From Methylobacterium terrae (GTDB lineage Bacteria; Pseudomonadota; Alphaproteobacteria; Rhizobiales; Beijerinckiaceae): a DNA stretch of 64,000 nt. Under the pieces are notes generated by a model. The model saw only the letters and a program-made list of their open reading frames with translations, was not told the DNA's origin and made no database searches. Location: NCBI RefSeq assembly GCF_003173755.1, contig NZ_CP029553.1:1392501-1456500 (forward strand), written 5' to 3'. The position numbers and the translations under genes are program-made. Positions 1-8,936 of this stretch are shown piece by piece; positions within the stretch are counted from its first letter, which is position 1, and every line of letters starts with the position of its first letter.

Positions 1-986
1 CGGGCTTCGAGCTGACCCTCGCGGCCGGGCGGCGCCGACAGGTCGCCGGCGCGATCCTGGCCTGCGGCAACCTGCGGGCACCGCGCGGGCCGCGCAGCCG
101 CTACGCGGTCGATCCCTGGGGCGACGCGCCCCTCGACCACATGCGGCCCGACCTGCCGCTGCTCATCGTCGGCACCGGGTTGACCATGGTCGACGCGGTC
201 GCGGCCCTGCGCCAGCGCGGTTTTCCCGGGCCGATCCTCGCGGTGTCCCGCCGCGGCCTGCTGCCCCAGGTCCACGCCGCGACCGCAACGTGGCCCGCGC
301 CGAGCGTGCCGGACGCGGCGCGGCGCTCTCTGCCTGCGCTGCTGCGCGTCGTGCGCGACGAGGCACGCCGGGCCGCCGCGTGCGGGGCCGACTGGCGAAG
401 CGTGATCGATTCCCTGCGGGGCGTCAGCATCGGGCTCTGGCGCGGCCTGCCTCCGGCCGAGCAGCGCCGCTTCCTGCGCCACGTCCGCGCGTTCTGGGAC
501 GTGCACCGGCACCGTATGGCGCCGCCGGCGGCCGAGATCATCGAGCGTGAGCGCGCGAGCGGCGGGCTGACGCTGATGCGGGCCCGCGTGATCGCGATCG
601 AGGACCAGGCGGGCCACGCCCGCGTGAGCCTGCGCGAGCGCGGCGTCGAGGCGGAGCGGGTCGTCGACGTGCAGCGGATCATCGACGCCTCGGGCGTCGG
701 GCGCGTCGCCGATACCGACGACCTGCTGCTGCGCCGCCTGATGGGCCGCGGGCTGATCCGCCCGGACGCGCTCGGCCTCGGGCTCGCCGTGGCCGACGAC
801 CTCGCGGTGCTCGACCAGCGCGGCGAGGCCGGCCGGCCGCTCTGGACGCTCGGGCCGCTCCTGCGCGGGACGCTGTGGGAATGCACGGCGGTGCCGGATA
901 TCCGCGGGCAGGCGGCGGAACTCGCCCGGACGGTGGCGGCGCGGCTGCAGGATGTAGCGACCGGGGCGGCGCGGGAGACGGCCTGA
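1..986 (+). CDS. FAD/NAD(P)-binding protein, 5' end outside the window
   Basis: The frame is open from base 3, so the true start lies upstream; about 327 residues are visible. The visible part begins with a stretch ending LACGNLRAPRGP, which looks like the end of one nucleotide-binding half. A second dinucleotide-binding motif follows around visible residues 53-65 (LLIVGTGLTMVDAV), and a late IIDASGVG segment is typical of flavoprotein disulfide-reductase-like folds. The protein resembles the FAD-NAD(P)-binding family often annotated as hydroxyacylglutathione-independent or simply FAD/NAD(P)-binding. The substrate cannot be inferred. It converges on dgoA across a 187-bp gap, so the two are separate transcription units. 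Family assignment is reasonable; function is unknown. Confidence 0.7.
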   Translation, partial: GFELTLAAGRRRQVAGAILACGNLRAPRGPRSRYAVDPWGDAPLDHMRPDLPLLIVGTGLTMVDAVAALRQRGFPGPILAVSRRGLLPQVHAATATWPAPSVPDAARRSLPALLRVVRDEARRAAACGADWRSVIDSLRGVSIGLWRGLPPAEQRRFLRHVRAFWDVHRHRMAPPAAEIIERERASGGLTLMRARVIAIEDQAGHARVSLRERGVEAERVVDVQRIIDASGVGRVADTDDLLLRRLMGRGLIRPDALGLGLAVADDLAVLDQRGEAGRPLWTLGPLLRGTLWECTAVPDIRGQAAELARTVAARLQDVATGAARETA

Positions 987-1057
987 AACCGGACCGATCG
1001 AGAAGCCCCGACGCGTCAGGCGCTTGCTCGGACCGTGCCGGGCATCGCCTCAGGTTC

Positions 1058-1073
1058 CATAAGATACCTTATG
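1058..1073. promoter_or_regulatory. Short dyad in the gap between convergent genes
   Basis: CATAAG and CTTATG form perfect 6-bp arms around ATAC. The dyad is AT-rich in a very GC-rich context and looks like a transcription factor site rather than a terminator stem. It sits between two converging 3' ends, where an operator would be unusual, so its role is unclear. Confidence 0.25.
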
Positions 1074-1173
1074 CGAATCACGGGTGTAGGCGCAAAGTTA
1101 AAATGTCCCACCGGAGCCGAGCGGAACCGCACCGTTCCGCCCGGCGAACCGGAAGCCTCCCCGCTCGCGCCGT

Positions 1174-1800
1174 TCAGAGCGCCGCGACCAGAGCCTTCGC
1201 CTTGGCGGTGACCTGGTCGGGGGTGTCGCCGGGCTTGTAGAGCGACGAGCCGCAGCCGTAGCCGCTGGCGCCAGCCTCGCGCCAGGCCGGCAGGCTCCGT
1301 GCGTCGACGCCGCCGACCGGGAGCAGCGGCGTGCCCTTCGGCAGCACCGCGCGGAGCGCCTTCAGCATCGGCGGCCCGCCGGCCTCGGCCGGAAACAGCT
1401 TGAGGGCGTCGGCGCCGGCGTCGAGCAGGCCGAAGGCCTCGGCCGGGGTCAGGAAGCCCGGCATCGCCACCATGCCGCGGGCCTTGGCGGCGCGCACCAG
1501 GGCGGGATCGGCGTGGGGCGTGACGAGCAGGCGCCCGCCGGCTGCGGCCACCGCCTCGACCTCCGCCTCGCGGCGGAAGGTGCCGGCGCCGACGAGCGCC
1601 CGGTCGCCGAGGCGCGCCGCCAGGCGGCGCACGCTCTCGACCGGCTCGGGCGAGTTGAGCGGCACTTCGAGGATCACGATCCCGGCCGCCACCAGCGCCT
1701 CGCCGATCGCTTCGACCTCGTCCGGCCGCACGCCGCGCAGGATTGCCACCAGGGGGCAGCGCGCGAGCCAGCCCGTCACGTCCGACGGAATCATGCCCAT
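1174..1800 (-). CDS. dgoA: 2-dehydro-3-deoxy-6-phosphogalactonate aldolase
   Basis: This is a class I KDPG/KDPGal aldolase of 208 residues, the usual length. It cleaves 2-keto-3-deoxy-6-phosphogalactonate to pyruvate and glyceraldehyde 3-phosphate in the cytosolic De Ley-Doudoroff pathway. Visible motifs are the catalytic Glu in EVPLNSPEP (about residue 45), VGAGTF (about 70), and the Schiff-base Lys in DALKLFPAE (about residue 134). The start at MGM overlaps the end of the upstream kinase by about 10 bp, indicating translational coupling; a second ATG two codons downstream is possible. The kinase partner is the main reason for choosing the galactonate isomer over KDPG aldolase. No galactonate dehydratase is in the window. 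Confidence 0.9.
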   Translation of the reverse strand: MGMIPSDVTGWLARCPLVAILRGVRPDEVEAIGEALVAAGIVILEVPLNSPEPVESVRRLAARLGDRALVGAGTFRREAEVEAVAAAGGRLLVTPHADPALVRAAKARGMVAMPGFLTPAEAFGLLDAGADALKLFPAEAGGPPMLKALRAVLPKGTPLLPVGGVDARSLPAWREAGASGYGCGSSLYKPGDTPDQVTAKAKALVAAL

Positions 1801-2669
1801 TGGATCCTCTCCCCGATCAGCGCCAGGCCGCGGGCGGCGGCGTCCGGATCGCCTGCGATCGCCTCGCCGCCCGCGAGGGCGATCGCCCGGCCGTAGAGCG
1901 CCATCAGCGGGCCCGAGCCGACGAGCAACACCTGGGCGGGCTCCGCCAGGGCGGCCGCCACGTCGTGCCCGATCAGCAGGCCCGACAGGTAGCTCGCGGA
2001 CTCCTCCGGCGCGAGCCGGCCGAACAGCCCGAGCGTGCGGGTGCCGAACAGGTGGTGGAGCAAGCCCCCGGCCTCCGCCGCGCGGGCGACGCCCGCCTCG
2101 AAGGCCGGGCCGACCTCCGCCCGCCCGGTCATCATCCGGCCGAGGATGGTGTGGTCCTTGAGCGCCGCGAAGGCCTCGCCGGTCATGCTGGTGGTGAAGC
2201 CCGCGATCCGGCCGCGGACGACCCGCACCCACTTGGCGTGGCTGCCGGGCAGGCACATCAGCCCGTCCTCGTCGGCATGGGCCAGCGCCCCGAGGATCTG
2301 GACCTCCTCGCCGCGCATCACCTCGGGTGTCCCGGCCGCGTCCTCGGCACTCAGGCCCGGCACCAGCCGCACGCTCGCGCCGTCGAAGGGCACCGGCACC
2401 ACGGCGCCTGCCAGTTCCGAGAGTCCCGCCGGACAGCCGAGGTACGGCGCCTCCTGCCAGCCCTGCCGGCTGCCGACCATCCCGGAGAGCAGCACCCGGG
2501 TCTCGCCGGCCGCCAGCCAGTCGCCGACCATCTCGACGAGCGCCGCCGGAAAGCCACCCGCCGGCACCCGCAGGATGCCGTCCGCGCCCTCGCGCCGCGC
2601 CAGCACCGCCCCGTCCGGCGCGAGCCGGTAGGCCCGGGCGCTGCTCGTTCCCCAGTCCACTGCGATCAT
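1791..2669 (-). CDS. dgoK: 2-dehydro-3-deoxygalactonokinase
   Basis: This 292-residue DgoK-family kinase phosphorylates 2-keto-3-deoxygalactonate at C6 to supply the aldolase encoded just downstream. It carries the N-terminal nucleotide-binding motif [13 protein letters not shown] at residues 4-16. [15 protein letters not shown] (about 60-75) and [11 protein letters not shown] (about 145) are characteristic of the family. The ATG at 2669 starts directly at the VDWG core, so no upstream extension is needed. The gene is divergent from hmgA across about 130 bp. It forms a two-gene unit with dgoA, with overlapping ends. Confidence 0.92.
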   Translation of the reverse strand: MIAVDWGTSSARAYRLAPDGAVLARREGADGILRVPAGGFPAALVEMVGDWLAAGETRVLLSGMVGSRQGWQEAPYLGCPAGLSELAGAVVPVPFDGASVRLVPGLSAEDAAGTPEVMRGEEVQILGALAHADEDGLMCLPGSHAKWVRVVRGRIAGFTTSMTGEAFAALKDHTILGRMMTGRAEVGPAFEAGVARAAEAGGLLHHLFGTRTLGLFGRLAPEESASYLSGLLIGHDVAAALAEPAQVLLVGSGPLMALYGRAIALAGGEAIAGDPDAAARGLALIGERIQWA

Positions 2670-2717
2670 GCCCGACGCTGTGCCCCAGGGGCGGCGGGAG
2701 CGCAACCGTCCGGCCGC

Positions 2718-2770
2718 TTGACGCGTGTTGCGGCCGCTCCTATCCAGGGAAAAAGGTTGCAACTGAAACC
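2718..2770 (+). promoter_or_regulatory. Candidate hmgA promoter and operator dyad
   Basis: TTGACG (2718-2723) and TATCCA (2741-2746) are spaced by 17 bp, a plausible sigma70 promoter reading toward hmgA. Directly downstream, at 2755-2770, is the dyad GGTTGCAACTGAAACC, which fits GGTTnCAnnTGnAACC exactly. It lies where a bound repressor would block initiation. No regulator gene is adjacent. This is an inference from sequence only. Confidence 0.45.
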
Positions 2771-2798
2771 AATCGACCGGGCAGGAAAGGGTCGCGCC

Positions 2799-4190
2799 AT
2801 GAATGTCCAAGCGCAGAACGTTTCGGCGAAGAACGTTCCGGCACCGTCCGGGCCTCAGCCCGCCGCCAGCGTCTCTGGCCTCGCGCCGGGCTACATGTCG
2901 GGCTTCGGCAACGGCTTCGAGACCGAGGCCCTGCCGGGCGCGCTCCCGGTCGGCCGCAACTCGCCCCAGAAATGCCCCTACGGCCTCTACGCCGAGCAGA
3001 TCTCGGGCTCGCCCTTCACCGCGCCGCGCACCACCAACGAGCGCTCCTGGCTCTACCGCATCCGGCCCACCGTGATGCACTGGGGCGCCTTCCGGAAGGT
3101 CGAGGCCGGCCTGTGGCGCACCGCGCCCGCCCCCGAGGTCGAGATGCCCCCCGCCCCCTTGCGCTGGGATCCCGTCCCGATCCCGGACGAGCCGCTCTCC
3201 TTCGTCGAGGGCGTGCGCACCATGACGACGGCGGGCGATGCGGGCGCGCAGGCCGGCATGGGCGCGCATCTCTACCTCGCCACCCGCTCGATGAGGGACG
3301 AGTACTTCTACAACGCCGACGGCGAGATGCTGGTGGTGCCCCAGGAGGGCGCGCTTCGCTTCCGCACCGAGTTCGGGATCATCGACGTCGCGCCCGGCGA
3401 GATCGTGGTGATCCCGCGCGGCGTGAAGATCGCGGTCGAGCTCCTTGGCGGCCCGGCCCGGGGCTACCTGTGCGAGAATTACGGCGGCGCCCTCACGCTG
3501 CCCGAGCGCGGGCCGATCGGCGCCAACTGCCTGGCCAATCCGCGCGATTTCCTCACCCCGGTCGCCGCCTACGAGGACCGCGACGCGCCAGGCACCATGC
3601 TGGTGAAGTGGGGCGGCGCCTTGTGGGCCGCCGAGATCGCCCACTCGCCCCTCGACGTCGTCGCCTGGCACGGCAACTACGCGCCCTACAAGTACGATCT
3701 CCGAAAATTCTCGCCGGTCGGCCCGATCCTGTTCGACCACGCCGACCCGTCGATCTTCACGGTGCTGACCTCGCCCTCCGAGACGCCCGGCACCGCCAAC
3801 ATCGACTTCGTGCTGTTCTCCGACCGCTGGCTGGTGGCGGAGAACACCTTCCGGCCGCCGTGGTACCACCTCAACGTGATGAGCGAGTTCATGGGGCTGG
3901 TCTACGGGGTCTACGACGCCAAGACCGGCGGCGGCTTCCGGCCGGGGGGCGCCTCGCTGCACAACACGCTGCTGCCGCACGGGCCGGACGTCGACGCGTT
4001 CGAGAAGGCGTCGAACGCCGAGCTCGCGCCGCACAAGCTCGAGGGCACGCTGGCCTTCATGTTCGAGACGCGGTTTCCCCAGAAGGTCAGCCGCTTCGCC
4101 GCCGAGACCCCGGCGTTGCAGCAGGATTACGGGTCCTACGGCCGCCGGCTGACGAAGCATTTCGACCCGAACCGGCCGGAGGCGCGGTGA
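2799..4190 (+). CDS. hmgA: Homogentisate 1,2-dioxygenase
   Basis: This 463-residue non-haem Fe(II) dioxygenase opens homogentisate to maleylacetoacetate in tyrosine/phenylalanine catabolism. The iron ligands are visible as H357 and E363 in [10 protein letters not shown] and H394 in LLPHGPD, with spacing close to the human enzyme (H335, E341, H371). The conserved N-terminal block [19 protein letters not shown] begins near residue 33. The ATG at 2799 follows a GGAAAGG ribosome-binding site; the frame is open much further upstream, but that part is antisense to dgoK and not coding. The stop overlaps the fahA start (TGATG), so the two are translationally coupled. Residues 1-25 are a poorly conserved leader rich in N, Q and A. 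Confidence 0.97.
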   Translation: MNVQAQNVSAKNVPAPSGPQPAASVSGLAPGYMSGFGNGFETEALPGALPVGRNSPQKCPYGLYAEQISGSPFTAPRTTNERSWLYRIRPTVMHWGAFRKVEAGLWRTAPAPEVEMPPAPLRWDPVPIPDEPLSFVEGVRTMTTAGDAGAQAGMGAHLYLATRSMRDEYFYNADGEMLVVPQEGALRFRTEFGIIDVAPGEIVVIPRGVKIAVELLGGPARGYLCENYGGALTLPERGPIGANCLANPRDFLTPVAAYEDRDAPGTMLVKWGGALWAAEIAHSPLDVVAWHGNYAPYKYDLRKFSPVGPILFDHADPSIFTVLTSPSETPGTANIDFVLFSDRWLVAENTFRPPWYHLNVMSEFMGLVYGVYDAKTGGGFRPGGASLHNTLLPHGPDVDAFEKASNAELAPHKLEGTLAFMFETRFPQKVSRFAAETPALQQDYGSYGRRLTKHFDPNRPEAR

Positions 4191-5491
4191 TGATCGACCA
4201 TACCCACGATCCCGCCGCCCGCTCCTGCGTGCCCGGTGCCGACGGGCATCCCGACTTTCCGATCCAGAACCTGCCGCTCGGCGTGTTCTTCACCGACGGC
4301 GGTCCGAGGCGGGCCGGTGTCGCGATCGGCGAGCACGTCCTCGACCTCGCGGCGGCGCGGGCCGCGGGCCTCCTGACCGGCGAGGCGGCGCGGGCGGTCG
4401 CGGCGACCGAGGGCGGCGACCTTGCCGGGTTGCTGGCGCTCGGCGCCGGCCCGCGCCGGGCCCTGCGCCACGGGCTCTTCGCCCTCCTCTCGACCGACGG
4501 GCCGGACCGCGACCGGGTGCCGCCGCTCCTGCACGCCGCGTCGTCCTGCACGCTGCACCTGCCGGCGCGGATCGGCGACTACACCGATTTCTTCGTCGGC
4601 ATCCACCACGCCACCAATACCGGCCGCCAGTTCCGGCCCGACCAGCCGCTTCTGCCCAACTACAAGCACGTGCCGGTCGGCTATCACGGCCGCGCCTCGT
4701 CGATCCGGCCCTCCGGCACCCCGGTGCGCCGGCCGCACGGCCAGGCGAAGCCGCCCCACCTCGACGCCCCGGTCTTCGGGCCGTCGCGCCGGCTCGACTA
4801 CGAACTGGAACTCGGGGTGTGGATCGGACTCGGCAACGACCTCGGCACACCGGTGCTGGTGGCGGAGGCCGCCGGGCAGGTCGCGGGGTTCTGCCTGCTC
4901 AACGACTGGTCCGCCCGGGACATCCAGGGCTGGGAGTACCAGCCCCTCGGGCCGTTCCTGGCAAAGAGCTTCGCCACCACGATCTCGCCCTGGATCGTCA
5001 CCCCGGAGGCGCTGGCGCCGTTCCGCATCCCGCAGCCGAGCCGGCCTCCGGGCGATCCCGCCCCCCTGCCCTACCTCCTCGATCCGGCCGACCAGGCCGG
5101 CGGCGCCCTCGATCTCGAGCTGGAGGTGCTCCTCTCGACCGAGGCGTCCCGCGCGGCCCGCCTCCCGCCGCACCGGGTCGCGCGCTCGAACGCGCGGCAC
5201 ATGTACTGGACGGTGGCGCAGATGATCGCGCACCACACCGGCGGCGGCTGCAACCTGCGGCCGGGCGACCTTCTCGGGACCGGCACGCTCTCGGGCCCGG
5301 ATCCGGATTCCTGCGGCAGCCTGCTCGAGACCTCGCAGGGCGGCAAGGTGCCGATCCGCCTGGAAACCGGCGAGGAGCGCCGCTTCCTCGAGGACGGCGA
5401 CGAGGTCACCCTGACCGCCCGCGGCGTGCGCGAGGGCTTCGCGCCGATCGGCTTCGGCGCCTGCCGCGCGATCGTGCTGCCGGCCCTGTGA
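4190..5491 (+). CDS. fahA: Fumarylacetoacetase
   Basis: This 433-residue enzyme hydrolyses fumarylacetoacetate to fumarate and acetoacetate, the last step of homogentisate breakdown. Family motifs include YTDFFVGIHHATNTG (about 127-141) and the acidic metal-ligand block YELELGVWIG (about 204-213). LNDWSARDIQGWEYQPLG follows, then KSFATTISPW, carrying the Mg/Ca and substrate residues. The N-terminal FAA_N SH3-like domain occupies roughly residues 20-115. It overlaps hmgA by one base and the Rieske gene by four. No maleylacetoacetate isomerase gene is present in the operon, so the isomerisation step between hmgA and fahA is not encoded here. Confidence 0.96.
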   Translation: MIDHTHDPAARSCVPGADGHPDFPIQNLPLGVFFTDGGPRRAGVAIGEHVLDLAAARAAGLLTGEAARAVAATEGGDLAGLLALGAGPRRALRHGLFALLSTDGPDRDRVPPLLHAASSCTLHLPARIGDYTDFFVGIHHATNTGRQFRPDQPLLPNYKHVPVGYHGRASSIRPSGTPVRRPHGQAKPPHLDAPVFGPSRRLDYELELGVWIGLGNDLGTPVLVAEAAGQVAGFCLLNDWSARDIQGWEYQPLGPFLAKSFATTISPWIVTPEALAPFRIPQPSRPPGDPAPLPYLLDPADQAGGALDLELEVLLSTEASRAARLPPHRVARSNARHMYWTVAQMIAHHTGGGCNLRPGDLLGTGTLSGPDPDSCGSLLETSQGGKVPIRLETGEERRFLEDGDEVTLTARGVREGFAPIGFGACRAIVLPAL

Positions 5492-5808
5492 CCTGGTACC
5501 CGGTCGCCGACCTCGCGGATTTCGAGGGCAGGCCGGTCCTGGCCCGCGAGGCCGGCGGACAGGCCCTCGCGCTCTACCGCGTCGACGGCGCGGTCCACGC
5601 CACGCAGGGGCGCTGCACCCATGCGGGCGCCCTGCTGGCGGAGGGCGAGGTGGTCGAGGGCTACATCGAGTGCCCGGCCCATTACGGCCTGTTCGAGATC
5701 CCCACCGGCCGGGCGCAGGGCGGGCCGGTCTGCCGCGACCTCGCGGTCTACCCGGTGCGGGTGGAGGAAGGCCGGGTCTGGGTCGAGGTCGTTCCGCCCG
5801 GCGCCTGA
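5488..5808 (+). CDS. Rieske-type [2Fe-2S] ferredoxin
   Basis: This 106-residue soluble protein consists almost entirely of one Rieske domain. Cluster ligands are C43 and H45 in CTH and C62 and H65 in CPAH, the CxH...CxxH pattern of dioxygenase-type Rieske ferredoxins (MocE/NirD-like). There is no signal peptide or membrane anchor, so it is likely a cytosolic electron carrier. The GTG start at 5488 gives a 4-base GTGA overlap with the fahA stop and begins at the conserved VTWYPVADL. This makes it the third cistron of the hmg operon. No oxygenase or reductase partner is adjacent; what it reduces is unknown. Confidence 0.85.
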   Translation: MTWYPVADLADFEGRPVLAREAGGQALALYRVDGAVHATQGRCTHAGALLAEGEVVEGYIECPAHYGLFEIPTGRAQGGPVCRDLAVYPVRVEEGRVWVEVVPPGA

Positions 5809-5939
5809 GCGAGCCGGCCGCCCGTTATCCGGCAGCCGAATGGCGCTCACGGAATGATGAAGTGCCATTCCTCTCGAACAGACATAGATAAAGCAGCCGA
5901 TCCGCATGCAATGCGGATGCTTCTCACCCGGAGGCATAC

Positions 5940-6254
5940 ATGAAACGGCTGTTTCTCGCCGGTGTCGCGGTGTTTCTGGTCCTGCCCGCTCAGGCGCAGA
6001 CCGGAGCCAACCCTGCGGAAATCAGGGAGCCCGGTCCGCCGCGGCTCACGACTCCGTTCCAGGGCCAGGAGAACGTCTTCGAGGGCAGCCGGTCGCAGGT
6101 CGACAATTCGGGCCCGGGCTCGACCGGAACCCTCGCCCGCAGCGGCCTCGGCGCCGACAACTGGTCCAACGACACCGCCAACACCTCGAACGCCTCCAAT
6201 CCCGAGCGCGGAATCCCGAATTCCGGAGGCAGCGGCGGAGATAGCGGTCAGTAG
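5940..6254 (+). CDS. Small secreted low-complexity protein
   Basis: The 104-residue product starts with a clear Sec signal peptide (MKRLFLAGVAVFLVLPAQAQ, cleavage near residue 20). The mature part is about 85 residues and rich in Gly, Ser, Asn and Pro, with no Cys and no recognisable domain. It ends in a Gly/Ser tail. The start is supported by a GGAGG site 8 bases upstream. The 131-bp leader contains short dyads but no decisive promoter. The gene stands alone between the hmg operon and a convergent oxidoreductase gene. The family is not recognised; it is probably periplasmic or extracellular. Confidence 0.7.
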   Translation: MKRLFLAGVAVFLVLPAQAQTGANPAEIREPGPPRLTTPFQGQENVFEGSRSQVDNSGPGSTGTLARSGLGADNWSNDTANTSNASNPERGIPNSGGSGGDSGQ

Positions 6255-6442
6255 GCGTCCGTCTCGTCCCGAGCGCCCGTATCAGCAGCCCGGTCCGTCG
6301 ACCACGGCGGCTCGGCGAGGTTCGACGAGAGACCGATGCGTCACGGACGAGGCATCGGGATCGATGCCGCGAGCACCGGCCGGTCGCGCGATCGGGCGAT
6401 GCTCCGGCTACCGGAAGGCCGGCATGCGGTCGATGACGTCCG

Positions 6443-7516
6443 TCAGGGGACCGGGATCTCGATGGTCCCTCCCGTGCGGGCCGCCCGCGTGATGGCATCG
6501 ACGACGCGCAGGTTCTGCAACCCGTCGCGGGCGCTCACCAGCGGCTTGGCCTCGCCCCGGATCACTTGAACGAAATGCGCGATCTGCTCCGCCAGCGGAT
6601 CGGCGCGCGCCACCGCGAGCGTGTCGCAGAGGAAGGGCTCGAACCAGGATCGGTCCTCGGGCCTCGCGTAGCGCTTCAGCCGGAAGGTCGGCACCGCCAG
6701 CGAGCCCTCGGTGCCGAGGATCGTGTAGGCGTCCTCGTCCGGGTAGGTCGGATAGGCGGCGTTCTCGCGCGAGGTCTGCTCCCAGCTCCGCGCCGAGGCC
6801 GCGGTGTCGGAGAGGAGGAAGGTGCCGAGCGCGCCGTTCGCGAAGCGCAGGGTGATGGCGACCGTGTCCTCGACGGGAAATCCGCGCACGGCGCCGGAGG
6901 CGGCCGCCTGCACGGCGACGATCTCGCCCGCCATGGCGCGCAGGTTGCCGACCTCGTGGATCATGTTGATGAGGAGCGGTCCCCCGCCCGGCTCGCGCCG
7001 CCAGGCATTCGGGCCCTCGAAATAGCTGCCGGGCTTGAAGAAGGCCGCGCTGCCCATCACCCCGACGATCCGGCCGAGGAGCCCGGACCGGACCGCCTCG
7101 ACCGCCCGACGCAGGATCGGGCTGTGCTGCCGGTGGTGGCCGACGAGCACCCGGGCCCCGGCCGCCTCGGCCGCCGCGACCAGGCGCTCGCCCTCCTCGA
7201 GGTCGTGCGCGAGCGGCTTCTCGATCAGCACCGGGATACCGGCCGCGATGCAGGCGAGCCCCTGCGGGACGTGCAGCCGGTTCGGCGTCGCCAGCACCAC
7301 GCCGTCCGGACGGTCGGCGGCAAAGCACGCCTCCAGGGTGGCGTAGAGCGGGACGCCCTCCCGCCCGGCGATCGCCGCGGCGTCCGGCCCCGGATCGACG
7401 ATGGCCGAGAGCCGCGCGCCGGGATTCGCGGCGATCTCCTCGATGTGCCGCCGCCCGATCAGCCCCGCGCCCGCGACCGCGATCCTGACCTCGTCCCAGC
7501 CGCCCACTCGGTCCAA
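6443..7516 (-). CDS. Gfo/Idh/MocA-family oxidoreductase
   Basis: This 357-residue NAD(P)-dependent sugar or inositol dehydrogenase-like protein has an N-terminal Rossmann domain (VAGAGLIGRRHIEEI, about residues 13-27). The family signature EKPLAHDLEEGERL lies near residue 100 and is followed by the alpha/beta substrate domain. Members oxidise or epimerise a sugar, cyclitol or sugar acid; the substrate is not deducible here. There is no ATG at the right place. The TTG at 7516 sits 5 bases after a GGGAGGA site, and a GTG three codons later is too far from it, so TTG is preferred. It converges with the small secreted gene. Confidence 0.85.
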   Translation of the reverse strand: MDRVGGWDEVRIAVAGAGLIGRRHIEEIAANPGARLSAIVDPGPDAAAIAGREGVPLYATLEACFAADRPDGVVLATPNRLHVPQGLACIAAGIPVLIEKPLAHDLEEGERLVAAAEAAGARVLVGHHRQHSPILRRAVEAVRSGLLGRIVGVMGSAAFFKPGSYFEGPNAWRREPGGGPLLINMIHEVGNLRAMAGEIVAVQAAASGAVRGFPVEDTVAITLRFANGALGTFLLSDTAASARSWEQTSRENAAYPTYPDEDAYTILGTEGSLAVPTFRLKRYARPEDRSWFEPFLCDTLAVARADPLAEQIAHFVQVIRGEAKPLVSARDGLQNLRVVDAITRAARTGGTIEIPVP

Positions 7517-7672
7517 CTCGTCCTCCCGGTCGCATCGTTGCGGCAGCGATGGGGAGGAGTTGACGCAGGTTCGCCGCCCGGCACAAGGCGTCGGTCCGGC
7601 CCGGCGGCCGAAAACCAGCGCGGCGCCCGATCACGTTGCAATCGGGTGCTGCACTGGTTCTCTGATCTTAAT

Positions 7673-7823
7673 GCATTTTCCTCAACGAACCGCGATCCGC
7701 TCCGCCGGAGAACGCGCTAGAGCACTTCACGATCGCGTCGCAATCGCGAAGCTCTCCAAGTCTTTAGTTTTGCCGCATTTTCTTCGACGAACCGGTATCC
7801 ACTTCGTCGGAAAATGCTCTAGC
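7673..7823. repeat. Two directly repeated GCATTTTC palindromic units filling a 302-bp gap
   Basis: The gap 7517-7818 holds no gene. Copy 2 (7775-7823) starts GCATTTTCTTCGACGAAC and ends TCGTCGGAAAATGC. Its arms form a stem of about 14 bp around CCGGTATCCAC. Copy 1 (7673-7721) is a degenerate version with the same head and a CTAGAG end. Between them lies another small hairpin (CGATCGCG...). The right end of copy 2 supplies the stop codon of the next gene. This is a dispersed intergenic repeat type common in Hyphomicrobiales. Confidence 0.7.
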
Positions 7824-8736
7824 GGTCCCCCGCCAGCCCCTGGCCGCTCGCGGCGCCCGCGAGGGCCAGGATCGCCCGGTTGAGCGGCACGTCGATGCCG
7901 TGGCGCTCGGCCGCCGCCACGACGGCGCCGGTGAGGTGGGCGTGTTCGAGGGGCCGGCCGGCGAGGCGGTCGTAGAGCATCGAGCTGCCGCCGTCGCCGG
8001 TCATGCGCCGATAGCCCTCGAGGATGCGGGTGACGTCCCCGTCGGTCAGCCGGGCGCCCTCGGCGTTGGCGACCCGGATCACCTCGCCCATCAGGCCGCG
8101 GGCGAGCTCCTCGATCGCCGGGTCGTTGAAGACCACGATGCGGCGCAAGGTGAGCGCGGTGATCGGGTTGACTACGGCGTTGCTGAGGAGCTTGCGCCAC
8201 GCGACCGTGACGAAATCCTGTTCCTGCGTGATCTCGAACGGCGTGCCGGCGAAAAGCTCCGCGAAGGCGGCGCCGTCGGCGCCCGCCGGCACGCTCATCT
8301 TGGTCGAGCCGTGATGGGTGATGCGGCCCGGCGCCGTGCGCTCGACCGAGCAGTAGATGATCGCCGGCAGCACCGCCACGCCCTCGGCCAGATGCGGCCG
8401 CGCCCGCTCCGCCTGCCCGACGCCGTTCTGCACCACCACGACCCGGGTCCCGGGCCCGACGAGGGTGCGGAACCACGGTTCGGCGCTCGCGGTGTCCTGC
8501 GCCTTCGTCGTCACCAGCACCCAGTCTGCGGCGCCCACCTCGTTCGGGTCCGCGACGATGCGCACCGGCACCTCGCGCTCGCCCGACGCGTCGGTGACGA
8601 CGAGGTGGTCGAACGGCGTTCGCACGCACAGCGTCACGTCGCGTCCCGCCCGCTCCAGCGCCCCCGCCAGGTAGCCGCCGATCCCGCCGCTCCCGATCAC
8701 CGCGACGCTGCCTGCCTGCCTGGTGCCGTCCGCCAT
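7819..8736 (-). CDS. Ketopantoate reductase (ApbA/PanE) family protein
   Basis: The 305-residue product has an N-terminal NADPH-binding Rossmann motif (VAVIGSGGIGGYLAGAL, residues 10-26) and VVQNGVG in the middle. The C-terminal helical domain carries the ApbA_C pattern with the catalytic Lys region WRKLLSNAVVNPITAL. Canonical members reduce 2-dehydropantoate to pantoate in CoA biosynthesis. Many paralogues reduce other 2-keto acids, so the substrate is uncertain. The ATG giving MADGTRQ is chosen; the frame continues upstream but that part looks non-coding. The stop codon lies inside the repeat at its 3' end. The gene is divergent from zwf. Confidence 0.85.
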   Translation of the reverse strand: MADGTRQAGSVAVIGSGGIGGYLAGALERAGRDVTLCVRTPFDHLVVTDASGEREVPVRIVADPNEVGAADWVLVTTKAQDTASAEPWFRTLVGPGTRVVVVQNGVGQAERARPHLAEGVAVLPAIIYCSVERTAPGRITHHGSTKMSVPAGADGAAFAELFAGTPFEITQEQDFVTVAWRKLLSNAVVNPITALTLRRIVVFNDPAIEELARGLMGEVIRVANAEGARLTDGDVTRILEGYRRMTGDGGSSMLYDRLAGRPLEHAHLTGAVVAAAERHGIDVPLNRAILALAGAASGQGLAGDR

Positions 8737-8936
8737 CGTCCCGCTCGCTCTCGAAGATCTCTCGAGGTCCGACCTTAGGCCGGCCCCGGTGCCCCGGGAA
8801 GGCGGGACGGATGCAGGGTGGCCGTGCATCCCCCGCGCGCCGCCGCGGGGGCGCGTCCCTTGTCCGCTGCGCTGCGGGATCTAGCTTCCGACACGGAAGC
8901 GTCGCTGCGTCGCGCCCGTCGGCCAAGGAGACCCCC

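Noticed and set aside
1743..2798. Upstream extension of the hmgA frame
   Set aside because: The extension is antisense to dgoK and dgoA and lacks family similarity; the ATG at 2799 has a ribosome-binding site.
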